Of a stretch of 64,000 nucleotides of DNA, positions 1 through 11,966 are shown one piece after another. How positions within the stretch are numbered: the first letter of the stretch is position 1; every line of letters begins with the position of its first letter. Origin of the DNA: Papaver somniferum (taxonomy: Eukaryota > Streptophyta > Magnoliopsida > Ranunculales > Papaveraceae); contig NC_039361.1 in the NCBI RefSeq assembly GCF_003573695.1, positions 88,368,149-88,432,148 of the forward strand, written 5' to 3'. Under the pieces are notes generated by a model, which searched no databases, was not told where the DNA came from, and worked only from the letters and a program-made list of their open reading frames with translations. A program made the position numbers and the translations under genes.

Positions 1-1204
1 TTAAATGTACCCTCATTTAGGTTTATGTAACCGTACCTAAACGTGTACACCATGTTGGCTCAACAATAGTTAACCGAAGTTAGCCATATGATCACTGTCA
101 TACCAACCTTGTTCATCTTAACCATAACTAGTTCAAATGACTCAAATGAAACTAGTTAAAGAGTTGTTAAATTGCTACATTCTCATAGAATTATACAAGA
201 ACACAATTGAAGCAAAATCGGTTTGATTCACTCGAATCGATTCATGAACATCATATCCATGGTTTGCAAAGATTGCATTCCTTATTTTATAAATGTTTAA
301 GTTCATGAACATAACCAATTTTAGAACTTTAACCTTCAAGTATGTAAACGGGTACGCATACTTGAAATACCCGGAAAAAAATTGGTTTGCGCCAGTACGC
401 AAATGGGTACGCGAACTTCCAATTCCAGCAGAAATATTCGGACATGAACCTTACGCTAGTACGCGAACGAGTGCGCATACTTAGGTTCCCGGATTTCTCA
501 AGCCAACAGGTACGCATACTATGGTTCCCGGACATGGATTACATATGTGCAAGAGTACACAACATGACATATCCAATAATGGTTAAGTGTTCTAAACTCT
601 TATTTAAATCATTGAAACTTTCTTAGAGGATGACAATAGCCGTTTTCACACACTATTAGCATCAAAGCAATTTTCAAGTTATTGAAATAATCATAACGGA
701 ACATTCCAAGTCCACACCAAATGATTGTATCACACAAACCATGTAAGATGTTACTCGACAATTTTCACATGATCATCTTTTGACTTGCATCAAGAATATA
801 AGATGAACTTGGTCGAAGCGAAAGCTTGCCAACACATATTCCGAGAAATATGTAAGTGGGTTAAACTCAGCTCGAAATCTCAAATGTGTATAATAGAAAA
901 CTATATCGTAATACGACTTATGTCTCAATATAGGAGATATAGTAGAAATATACTTTCCAAGTGATAGACGAGTTTCAGTCTCCACATACCTTTTGTTGAT
1001 GATGTTCCACATGCTCCCCTTAGTAGTTCTTCGTCTTCAAATGATGAACGCCGTGAAGTCTAAGGCTCAACTACATAATTTATGTCCTAGTCCGAGACAT
1101 CTATAAGTAGACTAGAAATCAAGACTTATAGTTTTGATCACTAACATTGACAAACATGCTTGAGATAGCAACGCATGCGAGTTCGACCGAGCAGTGCTCT
1201 AACA
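1..1204 (-). mobile_element. Element C 3' LTR, truncated by window edge
   Basis: This stretch matches 54347-55490 nearly base for base, including the upstream gtacgcatac/gttcccgg repeats. Read on the minus strand it starts TGTTAGAGCACTGCTCGG, the LTR start shared with elements B and D. It is therefore the 3' LTR of a minus-strand copia-like element whose 5' LTR is at 53068-55490. It is about 60 bp longer than the matching part of the partner, owing to extra U3 repeat material near 370-480. The rest lies left of the window. Confidence 0.88.
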
Positions 1205-1216
1205 ATCTCCCCCTTT
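1205..1216 (-). promoter_or_regulatory. Element C polypurine tract
   Basis: On the minus strand this reads AAAGGGGGAGAT and abuts the C 3' LTR start, as copia plus-strand primer tracts do. The same 12 bases precede the 3' LTRs of B (46746-46757) and D (60600-60611). Confidence 0.85.
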
Positions 1217-1220
1217 GTCA

Positions 1221-1225
1221 ATTTT
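1221..1225. repeat. Target site duplication of element B, left copy (ATTTT)
   Basis: ATTTT directly precedes the TG of the B 5' LTR. The same five bases follow the CA that ends the B 3' LTR (49460-49464). Removing B joins the C sequence so that it matches the uninterrupted D sequence at 60583-60611, which confirms the insertion site. Confidence 0.93.
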
Positions 1226-1944
1226 TGTTAGAGCATTGCTCGGTTGAACCCACCGAGCATTGGTATGTCAAATTTGATTGTCATATTTCAGTGAATCAAA
1301 ACTCATGTTAAGAGTCACTTGATTATGTACTAGAGTTAAACTTCGTATAGGTTAGCTTGAAAGTATTAGGATATGAGACGTTACAAGTATTGCGAAGTCT
1401 TGAAGATGTGAAGAAGCAAGGAGCTACAACGACAACAATCATCCTTCCACTTGAGGTTAGTGATATTTGACTTGAACTGATCATTCCCTAACGTATCTTT
1501 CAAGTCGTGCATATTGAAAAGATAACTGTGAAGCATATATGAACTCTAGATAGACATAGTATTAAGGAATACAATACGAGGTTTATTGCTTAACCATTAA
1601 ACTTTGCAGATAAGAAATCGCCATAATCATTTGAATGCTATTGTGATTATGTATGGGTATGAGGTGAGGATTTCATCCTAGGGAACAATGTTTACATGTG
1701 TTCTAAGGAAGTAAGTTCATTAACTTGTTTGTGAACCGAAAAGGAAATTGCCAGGAGTTATTGGTTTTGTTATTCATTGCATCTCTTATGAACAACTAAT
1801 ATGTGTGATAGAATATAACCGCTCACAACTTGTTGTGTTCTTGGTATAACTATTCACAAAGTCCTGACTTATGTATTGGTATAACTTTTATTAGTAAAAC
1901 CAATTTTAAATAATCGCCTGTGGTATGATCGGATTATGTCTGAC

Positions 1945-2135
1945 CTTGGGGAAAGGGAACCGATCCTAGTAAGGGAAAGGGAACCGATCATTGTAAGGGG
2001 TGCGGTACATCAAGGGGAACCGATCCTTGTATAGGGTGCAACAAGGTTTATAGCAGAAAGGAGAACCGATCCTATGGACATGTGCAACACATATAAGTTA
2101 GATACCATATATATGTGGGGAACCGATCCTGGTAC
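1945..2135 (+). promoter_or_regulatory. Array of GGAACCGATCCT-like motifs in B U3
   Basis: At least five copies of a gGGAACCGATCCt core recur at irregular 20-75-bp spacing upstream of the TATA box, and the 3' LTR has them too (about 47430-47620). Repeated cores in U3 are typical of transcription-factor binding or enhancer repeats in plant LTRs. No factor can be named from sequence alone. Confidence 0.55.
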
Positions 2136-2689
2136 CTAGTCAACCGAATCTTTGGGAAGGTAGTGTGACTATGCGTAGTACTCACATGGAGGTAGAGCCG
2201 AAACTTGTTTTGGTAGAACCGTTAAACCCATGATTGTGATTGAATGTTGGTTTGATCAATCACATAGTTCTTGAAAGTCAGATAAACCAATTCTAAACTT
2301 GTTTGGAAGTATGGCAAATCGGTTTCAAGGTTGTAAGTGTGAAAGAGAACTTACAAGGTAAAGATGTCGACAAACTTAAAACACGTGCTGTGAATGTTTA
2401 TTTCTATAATTGTTCAAAGATATTCCTTAACGGTTAAGGGAAGAGAATCCCAGGATCGAAACATAAGTAAGTAAGTTAAGAATATTTTAATTAAGGATAT
2501 TAATTTCATTTTATAGGGAAATTACAGAATTAGTAATGTGCATTTACTAATTAGATTTTCCGAGAGATTTCGATCGTTATTTTTGGACAGAGCATTTCCA
2601 GGAATTATGGAAACCGAATTTGTGCTTTAATGAATATCTTAAGAATATTTTAGGTTTTGGAAATTCCTTGGTGTCCAAACTTCCTTGTC

Positions 2690-2697
2690 TATAAATA
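2690..2697 (+). promoter_or_regulatory. TATA box of B 5' LTR
   Basis: TATAAATA within cttgtctataaatacat. The same box occurs in the 3' LTR at 48168-48175. It lies downstream of the U3 motif array, where an LTR promoter is expected. Confidence 0.65.
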
Positions 2698-3340
2698 CAT
2701 GAAGTTTTCCTTTCTAGCAAACTAATCATTTGTAACAACAGATTTACTCTTTTGTTGTTGTTACTGGTGGAGCCGCCTATCGGAGAGGAGAGTAATCTAA
2801 TTACGTGAAATCTCTTATGGCCGCTCAGTTTAAAGTCTTCTTTGGGATTGAGAAGCTCTAGCGCGACCCGTTGGTGGGAAACTAGATAATTGCGGTTTAT
2901 CTTTGTTTTCGATTGACTTGATTGACTAACGACGGTTGAAATCTGATTGCACCAAGTTTGTTTATTCTTGAGAATCTTCTCTTCTGATATAAGATTCACT
3001 CAAACTAGTTCAGAGTTTCGGCAGGGATCTTTAGACTGTTGTTAGTTCTAAAGACGATCTTGTGATAATCCATTGTTAACAGACTCCGTTCTGTGCGTGA
3101 TTGATCACAAGAGATTCAAGTGATTGTGTGCAGGTTTTTATTGAAGATTTAAGAAGATTTGAAGACAAAGAAGATATTGAAGATCTTACTTGAGTTTTAC
3201 AATCTTTGGTGTGCACAATACTTGTTTCGGTAAAAGAGGATCCAATTAATAATCGGTTTATCCTCGTGGTAGATTGGATTGATTAATTGAGTAGATCGGC
3301 ATCAACACGGTTCTTCGGATTAAAGGTGTTGTTGGCTTAG

Positions 3341-3625
3341 TGATGACACCTCATTTCCAAATCCCCATTTTTTACTCAAAACAAAGATATAGGCTCCACT
3401 CATTTTCTCCCGTTTTAGCACCATGAGACCACCTTCTCTACCCTCGATGATTAACTCACTTTGGTGGGTCTCATATTGACTCTTCTGTTAACAAAAGAGA
3501 AATGTAGTTCTCCTCCTTCACATGCATGCTTAGTGGACCATATGCAACCAATTGGGCACTCAATTAATTACACCCAATGGTGCCAATAAACCTTGCCCGT
3601 AATGGTTCTCTGGTTGCACCTTAAG
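3341..3625 (-). repeat. Element G 3' LTR, distal part
   Basis: This matches 19048-19333 of the G 5' LTR closely. It joins B LTR sequence abruptly at 3340/3341. The last 14 bases (3612-3625) are one copy of the LINE target duplication. Confidence 0.85.
3612..3625. repeat. LINE target site duplication, copy 1
   Basis: GGTTGCACCTTAAG recurs exactly at 9485-9498. The undisturbed G LTR on the right has ggttacaccttaag once, so the duplication arose with the LINE insertion. Confidence 0.92.
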
Positions 3626-3663
3626 TCCTTTTTTTATAGGAAAATCTTAGGCCTAGAAAGGCA

Positions 3664-6600
3664 CTAAGAAGCAGTACAAATGTGATGATAGGCAGCAGCT
3701 GTGGATGAATCACACAGCCTACCAGTATTGTTCTTATAAAGTAGAGCTAATTCAAAAGTTTCCATGTTTTGACTACGGGTAACAATGCTTAGGTTTAATA
3801 GAACAAAAGATATGGGATTTATGACCATATTTCTACTAGTGTCTTCTTGACTATGTCTTCTTTCATAGTAATTGAGATGAAATCTTCCTTGGGCAGCTTC
3901 TTTGTAGAGGAACTTGAATCGGTCTAGAATATCCATTGATTCAGCAGATATTGCAATGTTTGTGTGTTGTATCTCTTTGGCCCACTGGAAAGCTAGATTT
4001 GCGCCTCCTGTGAGTCCTCCTTCTCCATGGTGTCCTGGATGTCTTCTAGATCCAATGGTGTTTCCTGCAAAATCTATCATAGTTAAAGCAATATGATAAA
4101 CAGAGTCCTCAGAATCTTGTATAGTGCAGATACTGATATGTTTCCCAAATCCTGTGTTTGTATTCCAAGTATAATGAGCATTAGCTTGTTGCATATCAGT
4201 GGCAACTTACTCTGGTAATAGAGGGAAGTTGTTCATGATATGATTTGGCATTGCATAAATTCTATTATGGGTGCACAACTGTTGCTTTATTCTGAGAGTG
4301 ATCACTCCCACATTAGGTTGAATTTGTTTAAATATAAGATCACATCTAGCTTTCCAAATGTACCAACAAGTGGTTGCATAGATGCTTCTATTAGAGTTTC
4401 CTAGATGAAACCAGGAGTTCATCCAGTCAATGAAGATTGTATTGTTATCAAAGAGAGCATGGGAGGTGCCAAGAATTTCCTGCCAAACTAAAGTAGCAGT
4501 AGTGCAATTTAGGAACATGCGAGACATGGTTTCTTCTTCCCCACTATTGCAGACAGTGCATATAGGATTGATGTAATGAAGTATGCTAGCTGTCTTGGCA
4601 TTTGTGGGAAGAATTCCATGTGCACACTTTCAGATGAAGATTTTAATGACTGGTGCCACTTCCATGTTTCAAATGGCTTCCCAATTTCCAGTTGGGACAT
4701 AATTTCTGTAGATATAATCAATTTTGGCCTTGTAAAGATCCTTGACAGAGAAAGCTCATGTGTCATTAAAGTTCCAAATTATTCTGTCTTCTAAATTTGG
4801 GTGTGTTTGAAGATACATAATAACAGGAGCTTCTTCCATGCTAAAGATGTTAGAGATTTGAATTTCATCCCAGTTTCCATCTGGAAGAATCAAAGATTCT
4901 AGCTTATTGAGGGCAGTGGTGAGGTTTTTAAAGTCTAGTTTTAGAATTTGGAATCCATAAGTATTCCCAAATTTGTATTCTTCTGCCATTTCCAATCCTC
5001 CAGGAGCGGTGCTGTTGTATGTTGCTTATACCTTCTAGAATTCCTTTCCATATCCAAGAATCCCCATCCTTGGATTTAGTATCTATGCCGAGAACATTTC
5101 CGGCATCCATAAGCTTATACCATAAAGAATCTTTGTCCTGCTCTAGTCTCCATCCAATTTTTGTTATCATGGAGCTGTTAAATAACTCCATATTCATGAA
5201 TCCTAGACCCCTCAGAGATTTTGGCTTGCAGATGTTGTCCATGCCTTTGGGTAATAACCAGAAGGATTTTCTATATTCTTACCCCAGAAGAAATCTCTCT
5301 GCAGATTATTAATGTCTTTGCAAGTTTTCTTAGGAACTTTGAAGCAATTCATTTGGTGAATGCGGGCTGAGGAGGTTACAGATTTGATGATTACTTCTCT
5401 GTTGGCAGGGTTAAGAGAAGTATGTTTCCAACCAGTTAGCCTTAGCTTAAATTTTTCTACTCCAGGTTTGAAAGAATTGATTTTGCTTCTATGAGTGAAG
5501 AGTGGCGATCTTAAGTATTTATCATCAAGCTGAAGGACTTGAACTCCCATTGAATGGCTAATTTGAGGAATTAGCTCAGGATTAGTGTTTTTGCTGAAGA
5601 AGATTCCAGATTTATGAAAATTGATGAGCTGACCAGAAGTACTTCCAAATGTCTGCAATAGTTGCATGATGTTTTGTGCTTCTATAGTATTTGCTTTGTA
5701 GAAGATCATGCAGTCATCTGCAAATAGGAGGTGACTGATAGAGGGTGCTGCTTTGCATATCTTCATCCCATGAATAAGGCCTATCTCCTCAGTATGCAAT
5801 AAATTTCTTAAGAGGGATTCCATACAGAATAGAAAAAGGTAAGGAGATAGAGGATCACCTTGTCTAAGGCCACTAGAGGGTTTGAAGAATGTATCAGGAG
5901 ATCCATTGATGAGAGCAGCTGAGGTTGTGGTTGAGATGCATTAATAGATCTTGTTGCACCATAGATCATCAAAGCCAATTTTCTTCATAATTGTCATTAA
6001 GAAGTCCCAGTCCACTGTGTAAAAGGCCTTTGCCATATCAATTTTTATACCCATAGAGCCAGTGTTGCCTTTTTTTCCTCTTTTTGATCTCATAGTGTGT
6101 ATAATTTCATGAGCAGTAGTATATTATCATAAATTTGCCTCCCAGAGATGAAAGCAGATTGGTAAGGGGATATGATTTTGTTAAGAAAGGGTTTCATTCT
6201 TTGGGCTAGAAGTTTTGAAATGATTTTGTAGGTAGTGTTACAAAGACTGATAGGTCTGAAGTGGCTAGGGGAGGTAGGGTTATCTACCTTGGTAACGAGG
6301 GCTATGAAGGTAGCATTCATCTCTTTTAGCAAGTGACCAGAGAGGAAGAAGTGTTGAACCATTGAAACAATATCATTACCTATAATATCCCAGTTGATTT
6401 TAAAGAAATTTGGTGGGAATCCATCTGGACCTGGAGCTTTGTCATTTGCCATACTAAATAAGATAGCTTTTATTTCTTCAGGTTCTGGCTTTCTGTTAAG
6501 GGTGATATTATCTTCAACAGCTATGGTTGAGGGGATGAGATTAATTATTTCAGAAGAGGAATTGGTAATTTCAGCTGTAGCCATATGTGAAAAATGATTG

Positions 6601-7799
6601 GTAAAGCAGTCTTTAACCTCCTGATGTTCAGTGATCCAAATACCTTCTTTAGTTTGAATAGTTTCAATTTTATTCCTCCTTGCTCTAATTTTTGTGGCTC
6701 TGTGGAAGTAACTTGTGTTTTGATCACCCAGCTTGATAAGTTGGTCCCTGCTCTTAGTTTTCCAGAATTTCTCTTCAATATCATGCCAGTTTTTTAGTTG
6801 CTTTCTAGCATCAGCTAGGGCTTGTCCTCTGTCAGCTCTGAAATAGTAAGTGTGTAACCAAGTTAAGTGTTGTTTGCATTCTTCAATGTTGGTTTTGATA
6901 TTTCCATAAAATTCCTTGTTCTGTACTCTGATTTGTAATTTGATGTCTTTAAGTTTCCTAGCAATGGAGAAGGCACTTGAACCTGGAGTGACCTTGTTCC
7001 AGCATTCAGCTATAATTTTCCTGCAGTCAGCATGATCTAACCAAGGTCCAAAATTTTTGAATGGTATCTTACCATTTTTCCAGTGAGGATTAAAATTTAA
7101 CAGAATGGGCTGATGATCATACCCAATGGCTAGCATATTGGTGATAATAGTGTTTGGAAAATTATCCAGCCAACTATCATTTGCTAGCCTTCTATCCAAT
7201 CTTTGCTCAGTTAGAGCATGGCCTTTTCTCTTGTTTTACCAAGTGAAGGGGCAGCAAGAGAAGCCAAGATCAATAAGATCTAAGTCTTGTATCTTTTAAT
7301 TGAAGATTGAGGCTTCATTGGCATCAATTGGGTGAGTACTAAACTTTTCAGTATCATGGAGAATGAAGTTGAAATCTCCCATTACCAACCAAGGTAATCT
7401 ATTGGAGATGACAGTCTGCTCAAGAGTTTTCCAAGATTTTAACTTGGATTGAGTATCAAAAGGATTACCATAATAACCTGTAAATAACCAAGAGGGGTTA
7501 TTGAAAATTCTGATAATAACATTAATATGGTTTATAGAGCAATCTAAAATTTCTACATTTAGATTGTTTTTCCATAATAATGCCAATCCACCAGCAGTGC
7601 CACTTGCCCCTCCTGGATTAACATTCCAGAAATTGGTAACACCCAAGTCATGAAGAGTTTTCTTGAGTTTATCATGTTTTTGTCTAGTTTCAGACAAGAA
7701 TATGATGTCATGTTCAATTTATTAAGCATGTAATTTAGGTATATTTTAGCATCCCTAATGCCCAATCCTTGGCAATTCCAAGCTAAGGAAGTGAAAAAT
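3664..7799 (-). pseudogene. LINE ORF2 pseudogene (endonuclease-RT-RNase H)
   Basis: ORF2 supplies the nicking endonuclease and reverse transcriptase for LINE movement. The order read from the right is: endonuclease start LAWNCQGLG (about 7790-7755), EN core with MGDFNFIL (7697-7296), linker and RT fingers (7199-6090) with APGPDGFP and FRPISLCN, RT palm with KIDMAKAF (about 6030) and GLRQGDPLSPYLF (about 5870-5830), catalytic FADD at about 5725, a zf-RVT region (5242-4509), and a C-terminal RNase H-like part (4194-3664). At least six frame changes or stops divide it, for example near 7690, 7200-7290, 6090, 5945 and 5240. Motifs inside each piece are well kept, so inactivation is fairly recent. 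No functional product is expected. Confidence 0.9.
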
Positions 7800-8086
7800 T
7801 GCCAAAAATATGACACTGCTGGATACTTTGAGGAAAGTCTTCTAGTAATACTATCATAGTGCTTATGAGATGCAAATAACACATGGAAGATAGTATAAGC
7901 AAGATTTAATAAATGTCAGTAAAAGGTTAGGATGAGAATGTATACCCTTGTTCCAGCATCAGAGCAGTCCAAAGAGCCATTTGCCAAGTGATTGGAATGA
8001 GAACCCATCTGTTCCTGAATGGTGTCAGTCTGATCCTTGTATCTTTTTGCACTTGTCATGCCCTTGCTGGTAAATGTTGCATTTTC

Positions 8087-9484
8087 TTAATTTGGTGTGG
8101 CCTTCTTCCTCTTGGAATCAGCAAATTGTGTGGAGAAGGGACTGAGAGAGATGTCATCAAGATTCTCAAAGTTATGATCTTGTTTCTTAGCTTTCCAAGC
8201 AGCTTTTTTCTTCTTAGTTGCTTCAGCTTCCATATTTTCTTTGATATGAGCTAAGGTAGGGAGAGAGTGAGTGGGAAAGAACTTTGGTGTAGAGGTGACC
8301 GGGAAAAAATGCTCAGCAGCAACTAGATCATCAGCATCTAGATCAGCTGCAGTTGTGTTCTCATCATTTTTCCTCAAGTTGTTGTTGCTGTTTGAAGTGG
8401 TTCTAGCAACCGCTTTCCACTTTGGTAATTTTTTCTTGTACTGGCCAGATATCTTTTTTTCCAAGTCCAATCTTTTGTGTTTAATTTGACAGGCTAAGAC
8501 ATCTGGGTGAGGGGAGTCATGAACTTCAGTAGTAGGAGCCTGAGCTTCAGCAGAATGAGATTGATCTCCAAAAATGATATGATTGGTAGATGTAGATGCG
8601 ATGTTTGCTATTGACTTTTCAAGCTCCAATCTCTTGGAAATTTTCATTTTTGCTTCAAACACAACAGCTGCATCTGCATCAGAGTAATGCATGTGAATAA
8701 TAGCTTTTCCAGCTTGAACTAATTTTTGTTTGGGAGTTATAGATGCAGGTGCTGGTTGAGGGGTTGGTAAGTGGTGGAAATCAGCAGTTTTTTGATTTGG
8801 TGGTGTAGGGCAGGGAGGGCTTGGGTGGTCAAGAATTCTACAGACTTTGCAGAACTTGATGTCATTGAGAGCATAAGCACACTCTAACCAGTGAGAGAGG
8901 GTAGGAGTTTCATAGGCTTCTATTCCAAATTTGAGAGATCTGGTTACATTGATGGTAACTTTGACTTCCACATTTTTTCTCAAATCTGTCTCTACCATAT
9001 GGTTTTTTTGAGCATTGAAATACACTAATTGGTTGAATGATATTTGGGATGTCTGTTATGTGAGTAGGAATCCTCTTAATTAGAAGCCAGATCATGACTT
9101 TAGAGAATAATTCTTCATCAATTAGCTCTGGACCTTTTGCAGGTACACCTACTAAAACCATCAACTTATCAAATACTCCTCTAGTGCCTCTATCTCTCAA
9201 AGTGTTGTAATCGTCTTCATTAGTGGTTCTGAGGATGTAGAAGTTTCTTCTTCTGTTCCATATTTCAACCTCAATTCTGCCAATCATCTCCCAGTGAGCA
9301 TTGATGAAGTTGCTAACTCTGGATGTTTGGAAGCAGATATTACTACACAGTTTTCCAATGAAGCAACCTTTCCAATTCTGGACTTGTTTGGTTCTGATGT
9401 TCTCAGAATTAATAAAGACTTTGGGAAATAAATCCTCTGGAATAGTTAAGGTTGATAGACTGCCAACCTTTCCAATTCTTCTTC
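8087..9484 (-). pseudogene. LINE ORF1 pseudogene (DUF4283-like, CCHC knuckle)
   Basis: Plant L1 ORF1 proteins bind the element RNA. The first part (9484-about 9010) reads like the DUF4283 N-terminal domain, with NWKGCFIGKLC, EVEIWNRRRNFYILR and MIWLLIKRIP. A frame change near 9000-9030 leads into a second frame (9025-8087) with a CX2CX4HX4C knuckle, FCKVCRILDHPSPPCP, followed by a long Pro/Ala/Lys-rich tail ending near 8087. The start codon is missing because the LINE begins inside the domain at 9484. A 290-bp spacer separates it from ORF2. Confidence 0.82.
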
Positions 9485-9918
9485 GGTTGCACCTTAAGGC
9501 CCGATAGACTGCCAATAGTAATGGATGCCCCTTAAAATTTTCTGATCTTCCAATAGTACATGCATGTAAAATGACCATTTTGCCCCTTAGACTTCCAAAT
9601 TCTTGTTTTGCTCATAACTTCTTCATACGGACTCAGAATGACTTTGTTCTTTCGCCATTTACTTCGTCTTTTCGTCCTCTCTAAAACGACGACGAGAACT
9701 CCTAGGTTTGAACGAGTTTCTCTTGGTATTTGTCCCCTTCTCTACTTGTAGCTAGCTTCTTTTATTGCACAATTAAGTGCAATTTCACTTCTTTTTGGAT
9801 GATTCACCTACTGAAAGACAATTAGAAAACAAACGTAATATATAATAATTTGCAAGAATACGAGCAATTACTAGCATGGAATTGACACCAAATATATGTG
9901 AAATATGCACTTATCAAA
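9485..9918 (-). repeat. Element G 3' LTR, U3 start
   Basis: Continues the LTR after the LINE and matches 19320-19754. On the minus strand the LTR starts TGATAAGTGCA at 9918, next to the polypurine tract. The second LINE duplication copy occupies 9485-9498. Confidence 0.88.
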
Positions 9919-9931
9919 TTCCCCCGCACTT
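9919..9931 (-). promoter_or_regulatory. Element G polypurine tract
   Basis: On the minus strand GTGCGGGGGAATT abuts the LTR start. The homologous site in F is GTTTGGGGGTATT (37210-37222), and flanking sequence such as cctcgagcaaa is shared between the two elements. Confidence 0.8.
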
Positions 9932-11966
9932 GGCTTTTGCTAGTCCTCGAGCAAACTATCTAACCTAAAATAAAAAAAAAAACTGTCGTTGAGGACCCGG
10001 TTGCACTTAGCATGTGCAACAAGCCTTTAAAACCCTAGGTGTCCCTAGTGGACAAGTTATAGTCTCGTGAGGGCTTACGAGAAGTATACCCACAAAACCT
10101 ACTCCAACTTCAAAGCGTTCCGGCGTCCCAAGCATCCAAAGAGCTATGAGTACATAGAGTTTCTGCATGCTAGTAATAAGAAGTTAGAAATGCCAAAGAA
10201 CATATTCTCATACTTAAATGTTGAGTGAGAAATAATCACACCATAATGAGAGAACTCATGTTTGAGAGCGACCAATAAGCATTTCGCCTCGATTCTGCCT
10301 CACTTAAAATGATTTTATGATATTTGCACTCAATAAGACGGCTTTTTTATGGGTCTCAACAGTGTGTAGGTAGTAATGAAGAGATAAATCATATACACGT
10401 TGATTGGTGGGAAAGAAACCTTCCGAATTATTTCTGGAGACCCACAAAATCGTGGGAAATAAAAGACTTTTCTGATGATCTCTAAGAAAGGAAATCAACC
10501 ACCATAGCAAGGATGAGAGTACTTAGCACCTTCACATCCAATCGGCAGTGACGAAAGCAGCACTCTCGCAGCATCCAATAGAAACGTCTTCGGCTCGTCT
10601 TCTTCATCTTCGGTCTTCGGTCTTCAATTATCGATGATAAATTATTGAACTTCATGGAACTTTGACAATTTATAACTCTTTTCCTCTAATTCTTTGTTGC
10701 TTGAAATTTCTGTATAGATTTTTTCTTCCTCGTGGCTTATTGATGAACCAAACCCTAAATGCAAATCTTTTTGTATTTTTGTAATATATATATATATATA
10801 TATATTTTCCTTTTTTCTTCTTTTTTTTTTTTTTTGTAAAGATTGCAACTATAATAATTAAATAAATTTAACATGTCCATGAGAGAAGGGCTTTACCGCT
10901 TTGATCTTCACAACTTGTATTGTCTTCGTATCATAAACTTCAATAACTCTCATCTTTTGATTTTCTTTGTTCTTATAAATAAGTCTCCCACTTGGATATA
11001 GACTTATGCTCATTATATGTAAGTCTTCAACATGTGTATAAAAATCTGCTCATTGTATGTTGCTTCACTTGGATATGAAATTTGCTCTTCCTTGTATTGT
11101 TGCTTGTAAACCTTAAACGTCTTCAAATTTCTTGTAGATTTTGATGTCGCTCCTTTGTTGATGATGATGTATTTCTATGGACCTGTTGTTGGCGAGAGAG
11201 AGAATGGTGCTAACTGCAAATCAAACTACAAGAAGGTGGTTTTCATCTATAGACGTCACCCTCATGATTGACAAAATTAGCACTCAAGAGATCAAATAGT
11301 AGTGCTGAAAATGATGTGAAATTGGGTAGCTCACCGTTCTACCCGGAATTAACGTACGGTGACACACACTCAAAAATAAAGCTTTTTAGTCAACTAAAAA
11401 GAATTGAAGGTCTGGTGCCTCTGTTGATGTGAAAATAGGTAGTCTCCACTAATGATTGATCAACAACTCTAATAATGCATTCCCCCTGCACCTCATTTGC
11501 CACTGGCATGATTAAATCCATTATTTAACACTATAACAAGTAAGAAATCCGAAAGTAGTTCCCTAACACTTCCAAGTTCAGTTTATCGGTCAGAATCCTC
11601 TATGTAAACATAGCTAGAAATATGCTAGTGACTCTAAAATCTCTACAAGTTGGAGGTTTTTATGCAAATATTTACAAAAAATTTGAAAAAAAATTTGAAA
11701 AAAAATTTGAAAAAAAATTTGAAAAAAAATCGACTATAAAAGGCTAAAAACTCTATATGCAAAATACTGAAAACACTCCTCCACACTTAAACTTTACATT
11801 GTCCTCAATGTAATTGAGTCATCTAAAGTAAAATAAGGTAGGAAATAAAAATATGGTATGCAAAACTAAGAAAAATAAAACATAAAGACAGAAATAAAAA
11901 CCAGTGGGTTGCCTCCCATTCAGCGCTTAGTTTAACGTCTTCATCCTGACTTGACACACATTCATA
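9932..11966 (-). other. Element G 3' noncoding region
   Basis: A 2-kb stretch between the end of pol and the polypurine tract with no coding frame I can support. The first 180 bp (9932-10110) is clearly related to 37223-37380 of F, including the cacttagca/gtgca and ccctagtgg blocks. Athila elements often hold an env-like ORF here; none is recognisable. It contains a TA microsatellite near 10785-10804 followed by a T run (10825-10840), and a 12-bp tandem repeat at 11675-11727. Confidence 0.65.
11675..11727. repeat. 12-bp tandem repeat (AAAAAAAATTTG)n
   Basis: About four near-perfect copies of a 12-bp A8TTTG unit lie in the G 3' noncoding region. The array is a simple-sequence expansion private to this element; F has no equivalent. 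Confidence 0.85.

Larger units (their letters stand above)
1226..3340 (+). repeat. Element B 5' LTR, first segment
   Basis: Collinear with 46758-48818 of the 3' LTR. It starts TGTTAGAGCATTGCTCGG and holds the U3 motif array, a TATA box and most of the transcribed part. It has an extra block of about 54 bp near 1862-1915 absent from the 3' LTR. Homology stops at 3340, where G LTR sequence begins, and resumes at 31580. Confidence 0.9.
3626..9484 (-). mobile_element. L1-type plant LINE inserted in the G 3' LTR
   Basis: A 5.86-kb non-LTR retrotransposon on the minus strand, flanked by an exact 14-bp duplication and ending in a short A-rich tail (T run at 3629-3635 on the plus strand). It carries ORF1 (nucleic-acid binding) and ORF2 (endonuclease, RT, zinc-finger RVT region, RNase H-like end). 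The 5' end lies inside the ORF1 N-terminal region, so the copy is slightly 5'-truncated, as is usual for target-primed reverse transcription. Both ORFs are broken by frameshifts and stops. Confidence 0.92.

Noticed and set aside
2577..2999. 140-codon minus-strand open frame kept at the same length in both B LTRs (also 48055-48477)
   Set aside because: It is antisense to the LTR transcript. Being intact in both copies is expected because LTRs are identical at insertion. No recognisable domain.
11675..11727. Possible CRISPR-like array from the regular 12-bp repeats
   Set aside because: No spacers, unit too short, and the host is a plant; it is a simple tandem repeat.
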